Source: an uncultured bacterium
GTDB lineage: Bacteria > Patescibacteriota > Patescibacteriia > UBA1558 > GWA2-36-10
Direction of reading: 5' to 3'
DNA: 52,695 bases
NCBI GenBank assembly: GCA_903855135.1
Contig: CAINYB010000025.1
Span: 1-52,695, forward strand
A program made the translations under genes and the position numbers. Within the stretch, counting starts at the first letter, position 1. The number at the start of each line of letters is the position of its first letter. This document shows positions 26,502 to 35,600 of the stretch, piece after piece. The notes beneath the pieces are model-generated. The model was not told the origin of the DNA, made no database searches, and saw only the letters and a program-made list of their open reading frames with translations.

Positions 26502-26574
26502 ATAATTTGTATATTAGTATAGTTATTGTAATGCAAGCATAATTTTTGGTCAATCAGGCAATATTAGCCAAACA

Positions 26575-26602
26575 AAAACCCCCAGCATACGCTGGGGGTT
26601 TT
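26575..26602. terminator. intrinsic terminator of the RNase J gene
   Basis: AAAACCCCCAGC-atac-GCTGGGGGTTTT. Confidence 0.8.
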
Positions 26603-26614
26603 ATAAAAATTATT

Positions 26615-28564
26615 TTAAACTTCAATTACCACTGGTAAGATCATTGGACGGCGTTTAGTTTTTTGAAAAACAAACTGTCCAACATTATTACGTAATTTTT
26701 CTTTGATCATTTCACCGTCAGTAGCCATTTTCTGACCACTCTTATTATGATCATTGATAATTTTTTTGACTTGATTACGAATATCTTCGACGATCTCTTT
26801 ATTTTCTTTCATGTAGATAAAGCCACGAGAAATAATATCTGGTGAGCTTAATAGTTTGCCATCTTTACGAGACATAGTAGCGATCACTACTATCATACCT
26901 TCGCCAGACATCATTTGTCTGTCTCTTAAGACGATGTTAGATACATCGCCGACACCTAAACCATCGACAAAGACATAGTCAGTATTGACGGTTTCTTTGC
27001 TCATGAAGCCACCACGTTGGTCAAACTCAATCACAGAGCCATTGTTTGGGACAATGATATGATTTTCAGCAATTTTTAATTCTTTGGCAATTTTTCCCGA
27101 CTCTTTGAGCATGTAGTAGTAAGCATAAACAGGGATATAATAGTCTGGTTTAATACTTTGTAACATATGGACGATATCTTGGCGATTACCATGACCAGAC
27201 ACATGGATGTCCATCAATTCACCATGGATGACATTGTCACATTGACGATAAAGGCCATCTTTTAATCTTTGGATGGTATTTTCATTACCTGGAATGATGG
27301 AAGAAGATAAGACTACGGTGTCATTTTTTTTGATTTTGATATTACGATGAGCACCAGTGATGATGCGAGATAAAACCGCATTACCTTCACCTTGAGCACC
27401 AGTAGCGATGATGACCAGTTTATCATCTGGGTAGCCATTAGCTTCTTCGATTTTGATAAAAGTATGTTTTTGTGCTTTGATATAGCCAAGCTCTTTGGCA
27501 ATTTCAATGTTCATCTTCATACTATAGCCATCAAGAGCTACTTTCTTGCCTAGTTTTTCAGCTTGAGAAATTATCCAAGAAATTCTTTCAATCTGTGAAG
27601 AAAAAGTACCGATAATGACACGACCTGGTGCCTCAGTGATTAATTTTTCTAGATTTTTTTTCATCACTTCATGAGAAGCAGATGGTCTGACGTCGATAGC
27701 GCCTAAACTTTCGAGCATCAAAATGCGAGGACTTTTTAATTTACTTAAGTGAGAGTAGTCCAAGATTGGTTTATTATTGTTATCTCTTTCTAAAGTCCAA
27801 TCACCAGGATGTATCACTGTGCCTTGGGGTGTTTCTAAAATCACACCGACAGCATCCATGATCGAGTGTTCCATTTGGAAAAATTTTAAAGTAAAATTAC
27901 CAAATTTGAATTGATCATTTAAACTTTGGACCATCAAAGTTTTTAGATTTTTCGCATCATGTTTTTTATAATCTTCGACTTTGTGTTTGACCATGGCTAA
28001 AGTCAGCGGACGACCAACTATCAATGGATAGCCAAGTTTTTCTAATAAAATAGGGGAGGCACCAATGTGGTCTAAGTGTCCGTGGGAAAAAATTACAGCT
28101 CGGATATTTTTTTCTTTACCTTTGAGATATTCAGTATTAGGGATGATATAGTCGATGCCTGGCATATCTTCCTCAGGAAACTGTAAGCCCATATCTAAAA
28201 TGACAATATCTTGATTGTATTCAAAGATAGTCATATTACGACCAACTTCTTCACAGCCACCCAAAGGGATGATGCGTAGCTTATTTTGGTTACTAGCTTT
28301 TGGCACAAAAGTTCTTTGTGGTTTGCTAGGATTTAGTCGAATAGTTTGATTTGGTTTTTGATTTTGGCTTCTATTTTGTCTAGGCGGTTTTTGGCTAGCT
28401 ACTGGATTTGGTTTAAAATTAGTAGCTGGCACAGTAGTGCCTAAAACTTTTGGTGTTTGTTTGTTTGTGCGATGATGATAGCCTTGTCTTTTTTTGGGCT
28501 GACTACTATTTGGTGAGCCAACTGACAAAAGATTATCAGTGCTATCAGATAAATTTCTTTCCAT
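26615..28564 (-). CDS. rnj: ribonuclease J
   Basis: LRIIPLGGCEEVGRNMTIFEY, DMGLQFPEEDMPGIDYIIPN, FSHGHLDHIGASPILLEKLG, HPGDWTLERDN, SGHGNRQDIVHMLQSIKP. The ATG at 28564 (MERNLSDS) is preferred because the upstream extension is encoded by a palindromic repeat. Confidence 0.94.
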   Translation of the reverse strand: MERNLSDSTDNLLSVGSPNSSQPKKRQGYHHRTNKQTPKVLGTTVPATNFKPNPVASQKPPRQNRSQNQKPNQTIRLNPSKPQRTFVPKASNQNKLRIIPLGGCEEVGRNMTIFEYNQDIVILDMGLQFPEEDMPGIDYIIPNTEYLKGKEKNIRAVIFSHGHLDHIGASPILLEKLGYPLIVGRPLTLAMVKHKVEDYKKHDAKNLKTLMVQSLNDQFKFGNFTLKFFQMEHSIMDAVGVILETPQGTVIHPGDWTLERDNNNKPILDYSHLSKLKSPRILMLESLGAIDVRPSASHEVMKKNLEKLITEAPGRVIIGTFSSQIERISWIISQAEKLGKKVALDGYSMKMNIEIAKELGYIKAQKHTFIKIEEANGYPDDKLVIIATGAQGEGNAVLSRIITGAHRNIKIKKNDTVVLSSSIIPGNENTIQRLKDGLYRQCDNVIHGELMDIHVSGHGNRQDIVHMLQSIKPDYYIPVYAYYYMLKESGKIAKELKIAENHIIVPNNGSVIEFDQRGGFMSKETVNTDYVFVDGLGVGDVSNIVLRDRQMMSGEGMIVVIATMSRKDGKLLSSPDIISRGFIYMKENKEIVEDIRNQVKKIINDHNKSGQKMATDGEMIKEKLRNNVGQFVFQKTKRRPMILPVVIEV

Positions 28565-28589
28565 AAATGTGTTTATTAATATTTTTAAC

Positions 28590-28681
28590 CCCTCCCAGCC
28601 TCCCCTTCGCAAGGGGAGGGGGACACAAATTTTCGCGATATTTTCTCCCCCAGATCCCCGCGTACGCGGGGAAGGGGGAGA
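28590..28681. repeat. composite palindromic element upstream of the RNase J gene
   Basis: CCTCCCCTT-cgc-AAGGGGAGG plus TCTCCCCC-aga-TCCCCGCG-ta-CGCGGGGA-a-GGGGGAGA. Confidence 0.85.
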
Positions 28682-28714
28682 TTAAAGAGGAGGTTATGAT
28701 TTATTTTTTAAATT

Positions 28715-30475
28715 TTATTTAGCTAAACTTCTTTTGGTCTTGATAAACCAAGTAGAAATATTAGCTAGACGATCGGCTGGTAAATTGATAAATTTCAATT
28801 CATCAAGGCCTTTGAGTTTTTTAGCTACTGGGTAAGTATAAGTTGGATTATATAAAAAGATAGCTAAGTGTTGTTCTAATAATTTTTTTTCAAAAGTGTT
28901 TAGCAAATCAGCTTTTTCTAAATCGTTATTTGAGTTACGTAATTTTTCTAAAGTTTTGTCGATGTCACTATTACTAAAAATACTTAAATTCAAACCAGGA
29001 GCTGCCACTTGGCTAGAGTGCCAAAATGGATAAGGACCAGCATTGATATTGATAATCTGTCCATAAAGTAAGACCTGATAGTTGCGTGGCTCAATGATAT
29101 CTTGACGAACTTTACTTTTGGCTACTATATCAAGTTCTACTTTGATACCTAAAGCTTCCCAAGCTTCTTTGAGGATATTAGCTGCTTCAGTATTTTCTTC
29201 TTGATCAATCGTGGTGAGCTTGATGGTAAGCTCTTGCTCATTTTTTTGTCTAATATTTGAACCTTCTTTTAAGGTCCAGCCTAAAAATTCTAGCTCTTTT
29301 TTAGCCGCTTCTAGATCATAGTCAAGATCTTTGACATTTTCGTCATAGCCTAAAGAATCTGGTAAAATCGGCCCCTGAATCACTTGGCCGTCATTATTTA
29401 AAGCCTCTTGCAAGATTTTATTTTTATCGGTAGCAAGTGCTAAGGCACGACGAAATTTCACATCATTTAGCAAGCCATTTTGTTGGGGATTGAAAAAAAC
29501 AGCGGTATATTGTGGACTTTGTAAATTTTTATAAACAACTGAACGATTTTTTATTTGTTCTTTATAGCTTTTTGGTAAATACATCAGACCATCAACATTT
29601 TTGTTTTGCAAGGCAGAAGCTGCTGTTTCAAAGTCGGAATAAAATTTTAAGGTCAATTCATCGATATAAGGTCGACCCAAATGATAATTATGATTTGAAC
29701 TTAAAATATAATTTTTGACATTACCACTACTATCTTTAGTAAGAGTTTCAAATTTATATGGTCCACAGCCAATTGGCTTTTTGTTTAATTCTGCTAATTC
29801 TGCACCAAAGTCGGGGATGCTGTACCATAAGTGTTCTGGTAAAATGCCGATAGTTAAAATAGATAAAAAAGCAGCGAATGGTTTATCTAAAATAAATTGC
29901 ACGCGATAGTCATCAAGCTTATTAACGGTCACACCATTGAAGCTGGAGCGCAATGGACTTTTATACTCTGGATTTTTGATACGCTCGACTGTAAAGACTA
30001 CGTCGTCGGCTGTAAATGGCATGTCATCATGCCATTTGACATCATTTCTTAATTCAAAAGTATAAATTTTTTGTTCAGCATCAATGCTGTAACCGCTAGC
30101 TAAGTCCGGCACTAAATTTCCATTGTTATCGGTATTCATTAAGCCAGCAAAAACTAGCTTGACCAAATCTCGATCAACATCAGAAGTAGCAAAAGCCGGA
30201 TTGATAAAATTTGGAGCACCAATCAAACCCTCGGTGTAAGCACCTCCATGGTCTGCTTGAGAACTTGAGTTTTTATTGTACCAAGCACCAATCAAACCAA
30301 GTACACTAAAAATTAACAAGGCATAAGCTAGGCGAAAGCGAATTTTTTCTTGTTTATCCAAAACTTTTGGTAATTGTTTTAGCTGATGCCAGCTAGGTAT
30401 TTTTTTAAGGTTCAATTGCGCTAATAACTGATGATTGATATCAGTTTCTTTTTTACCGATGATTTTTGGCCACAA
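28715..30475 (-). CDS. peptide/oligopeptide ABC transporter substrate-binding-like protein (SBP_bac_5), membrane anchored
   Basis: YTEGLIGAPNFINPAFA, LASGYSIDAEQKIYTFELRNDVKWHDDMPFTADDVVFTVERIKNPEYKSPLRSSF, KFRRALALATDKNKIL. Confidence 0.88.
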   Translation of the reverse strand: MWPKIIGKKETDINHQLLAQLNLKKIPSWHQLKQLPKVLDKQEKIRFRLAYALLIFSVLGLIGAWYNKNSSSQADHGGAYTEGLIGAPNFINPAFATSDVDRDLVKLVFAGLMNTDNNGNLVPDLASGYSIDAEQKIYTFELRNDVKWHDDMPFTADDVVFTVERIKNPEYKSPLRSSFNGVTVNKLDDYRVQFILDKPFAAFLSILTIGILPEHLWYSIPDFGAELAELNKKPIGCGPYKFETLTKDSSGNVKNYILSSNHNYHLGRPYIDELTLKFYSDFETAASALQNKNVDGLMYLPKSYKEQIKNRSVVYKNLQSPQYTAVFFNPQQNGLLNDVKFRRALALATDKNKILQEALNNDGQVIQGPILPDSLGYDENVKDLDYDLEAAKKELEFLGWTLKEGSNIRQKNEQELTIKLTTIDQEENTEAANILKEAWEALGIKVELDIVAKSKVRQDIIEPRNYQVLLYGQIININAGPYPFWHSSQVAAPGLNLSIFSNSDIDKTLEKLRNSNNDLEKADLLNTFEKKLLEQHLAIFLYNPTYTYPVAKKLKGLDELKFINLPADRLANISTWFIKTKRSLAK

Positions 30476-30600
30476 GATTTTGATTTGATTTTGGGTATAA
30501 CCAAATAAAGAGTTGGCTGATTTTTTTAGCCAAAATAATAATTCTTTACTTGTGGGGAAAGATTTTCTAATAAGATTATTGTTTTAGTTTTGTCTATCTC

Positions 30601-30622
30601 ATTCTCCGCATCCGCGGAGAAT
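30601..30622. repeat. GC palindrome
   Basis: ATTCTCCGC-atcc-GCGGAGAAT followed by a second partial arm gcggagatt. Confidence 0.7.
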
Positions 30623-30656
30623 GCGGAGATTAAAGCAAATTTTTGTTGAATAAAGC

Positions 30657-30875
30657 TTAGCTTAAGAAAAAGCTAACAATAGCGGACAATAAAAATAAAA
30701 CGCTTAAGACAATAGTTGCATAGAAAATAGTCTTTTCGGCTCCACGTTTGGTACGATAAACAGTACTGGTACCACCGAAGCCAGCTCCTAAACCAGTGCC
30801 TTTTTGTTGGATCAAGATAGCACCAATCAAGAGCACAGAAATCACAATCTGTAGAATATATAAGGTATTTTTCAT
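30657..30875 (-). CDS. secG: preprotein translocase subunit SecG
   Basis: LQIVISVLLIGAILIQQKGTGLGAGFGGTSTVYRTKRGAEKTIFYATIVLSVLF. Confidence 0.93.
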   Translation of the reverse strand: MKNTLYILQIVISVLLIGAILIQQKGTGLGAGFGGTSTVYRTKRGAEKTIFYATIVLSVLFLLSAIVSFFLS

Positions 30876-30958
30876 ATTTTTTAGCTTACAGAACTTTTAT
30901 ATACTAACAAGAAAATGACAAGTTGTCAAGCTAAAATTACCACCTCTTGGCCCATCTC

Positions 30959-30980
30959 TTCCCCGGCATCCGCCGGGGAA
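30959..30980. repeat. GC palindrome between uvrC and secG
   Basis: TTCCCCGGC-atcc-GCCGGGGAA. Confidence 0.75.
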
Positions 30981-30998
30981 GCGGCAGAAGGGTGTATT

Positions 30999-32579
30999 TT
31001 AGCTTTTAGCAAAATTACGACGATGAGCTAAACGGTAGTTTTTGATGCCAAATTTATGAGCCTGATTGCGCATATTTTGGATAAATAGCGATAAAGGCTC
31101 TTTTTTGTCTAATCTAATGCTATTTTTTTTGCCAGGCAAAAATAGCTCTTCTTCTTTTTTAGCCAAAGATATCACTTTATTTTGCCAAGATTTTTTTAAA
31201 ATAGGATAGACTGTATTTAGTTGAGCTTTGCCACCGTCTAAAATGATCAAATCTGGTTCTGGCCAAGCTGTGTGTGTTTGTCTTCTGTTTAAGACTTGTT
31301 TTAAAGAAGCGACATCATTTGGTCCAGTGATATTTTTTATTTTAAATAAACGATATTCAGCAGCGGCAATTTTTTCATCTTGAAAGACAATCATCGAGCC
31401 ATAAGAAAAATTTCCTTGGATATTAGAGATGTCATAGACTTCGATGCGACGAGGTAAATTTTTTAAATTTAATAATTTTTGTAAGGCTATTAAATTTTTT
31501 CTTTCTGGTTCTCGGCTGATTTTTTTCGCATAATCTTCGGCGTTTTTATAAAGCAGATTTAAGAGCTGTTTGTTTTTGCCAATTTTGGCGACAATATTTT
31601 TCTGCAAACTCAAATTAATATTTTTTAAATCTAAACTAATCGGGCTGACTAAGAGAGGAGGAATGTCAGAATTTTTGAGATAAAATTGTTCTAAGCTTTG
31701 TTCTAAAATTTCTTGGGTATTTAAATTTAATTTATTTTGGATCACAAAATTGAATTTATCTCCCAAAACACCAGTGCGTACTTGCATAAGGGTCACAATG
31801 GCTTGGTTATTTAATAAATAAATATTTACTAGATCTTGATTTAGTTTTGGCGCACCAATTATTTTTTGTTTAGCTTGTGAACGCTCTAGAGCTTGGAGCT
31901 GATTTCTTTTTTTTAAAGCTTCTTCAAACTTTTTAGTTTGGCTTAAATTTTTAATTTCATTTTTAAGCTCATTACTTAAATTTTTTGTTTCCCCTTTGAT
32001 AATGCTAATAGCGTGATTAAGTAGATTTTGATAAAGTTTAGCATCAATTAATTTTTCACAAGGACCCAGACACAAGTCCAAGTGATATTTTAGGCATACT
32101 TTGCCTTTTGGCAAAATTTTTAAATTGCGTTTGCAAGTACGTAGTGGCACAATGCGGTGAATTAGCTGCACCAAAGTACGCGCGCTAAGAGTAGAAATAT
32201 AGGGTCCAAAATATTTGTCGTTATTTTTTAAGTTTCGACCATGTTTGACGACTAGACGCGGAAAAGCTTCATTAGTCAGCGTGATATAAGCCCAAGATTT
32301 ATCATCTTTTAAAACAATATTATATTTTGGCTGATGTTTTTTTATTTGGGCAGCCTCTAAAAGCAAGCTTTCAGTTTCATTATCTACTATCGTATATTGG
32401 ACTTTAGTGATTTCTTTGAGCATTTGTTGTTTTTGCTCACTTAGATCTTCTTGGCGTAGCCAATAAGAATTCACCCGTTTGAACAGGTTTTTAGCTTTGC
32501 CGATATATATTATTTTTCCGGCATTATTTAAGAAAAAATAAATACCTGGATTTTTTGGAATATCTTTTAAATTTAGCAT
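30999..32579 (-). CDS. uvrC: excinuclease ABC subunit C, lacking a C-terminal HhH region
   Basis: IPKNPGIYFFLNNAGKIIYIGKAKNLFKRVNSYW (GIY-YIG), VYDISNIQGNFSYGSMIVFQDEKIAAAEYRLFKIKNITGPNDVASLKQVLNRR, DLIILDGGKAQLN; ends KNYRLAHRRNFAKS. Confidence 0.92.
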   Translation of the reverse strand: MLNLKDIPKNPGIYFFLNNAGKIIYIGKAKNLFKRVNSYWLRQEDLSEQKQQMLKEITKVQYTIVDNETESLLLEAAQIKKHQPKYNIVLKDDKSWAYITLTNEAFPRLVVKHGRNLKNNDKYFGPYISTLSARTLVQLIHRIVPLRTCKRNLKILPKGKVCLKYHLDLCLGPCEKLIDAKLYQNLLNHAISIIKGETKNLSNELKNEIKNLSQTKKFEEALKKRNQLQALERSQAKQKIIGAPKLNQDLVNIYLLNNQAIVTLMQVRTGVLGDKFNFVIQNKLNLNTQEILEQSLEQFYLKNSDIPPLLVSPISLDLKNINLSLQKNIVAKIGKNKQLLNLLYKNAEDYAKKISREPERKNLIALQKLLNLKNLPRRIEVYDISNIQGNFSYGSMIVFQDEKIAAAEYRLFKIKNITGPNDVASLKQVLNRRQTHTAWPEPDLIILDGGKAQLNTVYPILKKSWQNKVISLAKKEEELFLPGKKNSIRLDKKEPLSLFIQNMRNQAHKFGIKNYRLAHRRNFAKS

Positions 32580-32585
32580 AATTAT

Positions 32586-32591
32586 ATTATA
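32586..32591 (-). promoter_or_regulatory. -10 element TATAAT 6 nt before the uvrC ATG
   Basis: Minus strand TATAAT-ataatt-ATG. Confidence 0.65.
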
Positions 32592-32611
32592 GCACTATTA
32601 TATATTCAAAC

Positions 32612-32638
32612 AAAAAACTTCGCATAGCGAAGTTTTTT
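32612..32638. terminator. intrinsic terminator of the large M14-like gene
   Basis: AAAAAACTTCGC-ata-GCGAAGTTTTTT; overlaps the last codon region of the CDS. Confidence 0.8.
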
Positions 32639-35600
32639 AGTAGTTGTATTTATTTAAAGCTGTTCTAGTGCCTGGCCCGACATAGCCGAGCGTAGCTATG
32701 TTATTTGTTTTTTGAAAAGCTTTGACCGCTGCTTGGGTAGCGGGTCCAAAATAACCAGTTGTTTGAGGGTAAGTAAAATAGCCTAAAGTTTTTAATTTTA
32801 TTTGTAGCTGTCGGACTTCCTCGCTAGTTTGACCAAGTTTTAAGAAGTTTTTGAAAGTATAACCATTATTTGAGCTAGAGAGATTTTCTCCGTCAGCATA
32901 AATAGTGCTATTAGAAATGGTTTGAATATCGCTCCATTTATAACCTAGAGCATTAAAAATTTCACCATCTGTAATCCACCTTTTTTTATTAGTTTCTATT
33001 AAATAAACTTTTGGTGAATTTGCGTATTTAATTAAAGTAGGACTTGTAGTGTCATTTAGTAAAGCTGCCATAGTTACTTCTGCACGATTGACATAAATAC
33101 TTGCAAATTTAATTTCTAGATCTTTAATACCATCATTATCTAGGTCTATTTTTTTTGCTTCATCTAATTTCAGAGTCACAATTTGTGGTTCGGAATTGAT
33201 TTGGATAGTGATAATATTATTTAGTAAATCTAAATCAATAATTTTAAAACTGTGTTCCTGGGTAGTTTGATTATTATGATTGCTAACAGTGGTGCTGAAA
33301 TTAGCAGTAGAGTTGATATAGCCCAAAACATTGGTGCCAGAATCATTGACGGCACCAATATTGCCAACTTGTCCCATATTAATAGCTTCACTAATGCGAC
33401 CTTCACCAACGGCTGCCGGTAAGGCTATTGCTCCACCACCACCAAGTGTAGGGCAGTCAGCTGTAGAAACGACCAAATTGTCAGACCAAGCCGTATCTAG
33501 ATCATCACCATTTTTCGCTTTGACTTTAAAAGTATAGTTAGTATTACAAGTGAGACTGCTAGAAGTCCAAGTTGTAGCAGTAATCAAACCAGAGTTCGTG
33601 TTAGCCGTAGTATTTTCGATATAATATTCTGTGCCAGCAGTATTACTATTAGCACTCCAACTCAAAGTAATAGCAGCCGCAGTTTGAGCTGTGCTAGCAA
33701 GTGTCGTTGGTACGTTAGCCAAAGTATAAACTTCGTCAGAAGTGGCTGATGCTGAACTTTCGCCTCTGGTATTATGGTAAGCCTTGATGCTGATACTATA
33801 GGCAGTATTTGGAGTTAAGCCAGTAGCCTGATAAGACTCACTATCTGCATCTAGATCGTCTACGTCTGTTCCCTCAGCACTTTCATAATCAATACGATAA
33901 GAATCTTCAAAATTAGCATTATCTGCCCAAGTCCAAGTAATAGCAGTGGAGGAGTCGACTGTTGGTGTGCCGATAGTTGGCGTAGCTGGTTTAGTATCTA
34001 TGCTAGAAGCTCCAGTTGCTCCACTAGCTGAACCTGCAATATTTTGAGCAATGACTTTGTATTGATAGCGTTCATTAGCGGCTGGCGGATTGGAAGCATT
34101 GTTAGTAGAGTTATCGACAAAAGTAGTAATATCAGCCGCTACAGTAGCAATTTCTGTGTAAGATCCCCAGCCAGAACCAGTGTCATCGCGACGTTGAATG
34201 ATAAAGCCATCTTCATCAGCAGAGTTGTCTGTCCAAGTAACAGTTATTTGTGTATCGGAGTTGTAAGTAGCTGTTACAGCACTAGCGTCACTGGGACTTG
34301 CTGAAGGTAAATTGTTACCCATTTGTATTTGGACATTACTAGAAACATCACTTAAATACTGGATGTAGGCAATATTGTTAGCATCATCAACATAAGAATT
34401 ATAAGCTGTTCCTAGATAAGTATCTGTGCTATGAGCAGAACCATCTTCGCTGTCTAAAAAGCTACCATTTACTTTTAAGACCGGAGCAGTAGACGCAGTA
34501 TAGCCAGTTAAAACAAAGCTTGGTTTTTTCTTAGTATAAGAATCAGCGTTAGTATAAGTAAAAATAGCGCGGTTACCACTGGCTGCAAATTTTAATCCAC
34601 CTTCAGGAGAAAAATTAGTAAATGATCCAGTGCTAACAGTAGGTGTATCAGGATGAGATATGTCATTGCTGTAAATATCAATAGCCGCTTCGTTAGTTGA
34701 AACATCATTATCTGGGTTAATTTGTTGCACCCAATTTAAAGTGATGGTTGCGCCATCAGCTTGTGTCGGACCATCTGCATCACGATAATAATTATATTGT
34801 GGTGGTCCACCAGCAGAATTGTAAGCATCATAAACCCAACCACCAGTTTGACTGATAAAATAATTCGCCAAGACTGCTTTGATGCCACCAGTACCATTGC
34901 CTACTTGCGCAAACCAATTATCTGTACCAGGAGTTGGCGTGGCATCGGTGTTATCATATAACAAACTAAAATTAGTATTAGTCAGAGAATTATATAAACT
35001 CATGTCTGACCAATCAACAGTAGAGCCAGTGTTATTAGTCAAAGAAAAATTATTCCAGATACGACCGTCTTGCCAAATCGTTTTAGTGAGAGTGTAATCA
35101 TAATTTGCTACTCCACCAAAATCTCCAGTGTAAGTAATTTTGGAAACTACAGGACCAGCTAGATAAGTGGAGGAAGTAGCGACATTAGTAGAAGCGGATA
35201 AATTGCGCGCTGTGCCATCGTTAAAAATTAATCTATCTATACCATTTGTTAGATCACCAAGTTGAGCGGTATGATCAGATTGATTTTCGATATCATACCA
35301 ATAAGTCATAGCTCCACCCTTGCTTTCATCTAAAACGGTTCTGAATTTACCTGGAGCAGTGATAAGTAGATTATCTGATGAGCCGGAGCCTTCTGTTATT
35401 TCATGGAAAGTAAAGATATCAGCGTTAGTTTCAAATTCAGATATAGCGGCCATTGCCCAAGCTCTTCCCCAAGCTCGGTTATTAGCAATTGTGGGATGAT
35501 TGTCTGCGTCCCAGCGCACATCTGGACCTTCGACGGTATAAGCGGGAGCAGCATAATTATCATAAACGACATCAATCGCATAAGAGCCAGCAGAAAAAGC

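Noticed and set aside
28565-28612. Upstream start of RNase J (MRRGGWEGLKILINTF...)
   Set aside because: Encoded by a palindromic repeat; the ATG at 28564 gives a more plausible N-terminus.
30999-31020. UvrC as a truncated pseudogene
   Set aside because: All catalytic regions are intact and the ORF ends cleanly; more consistent with a reduced but functional protein.
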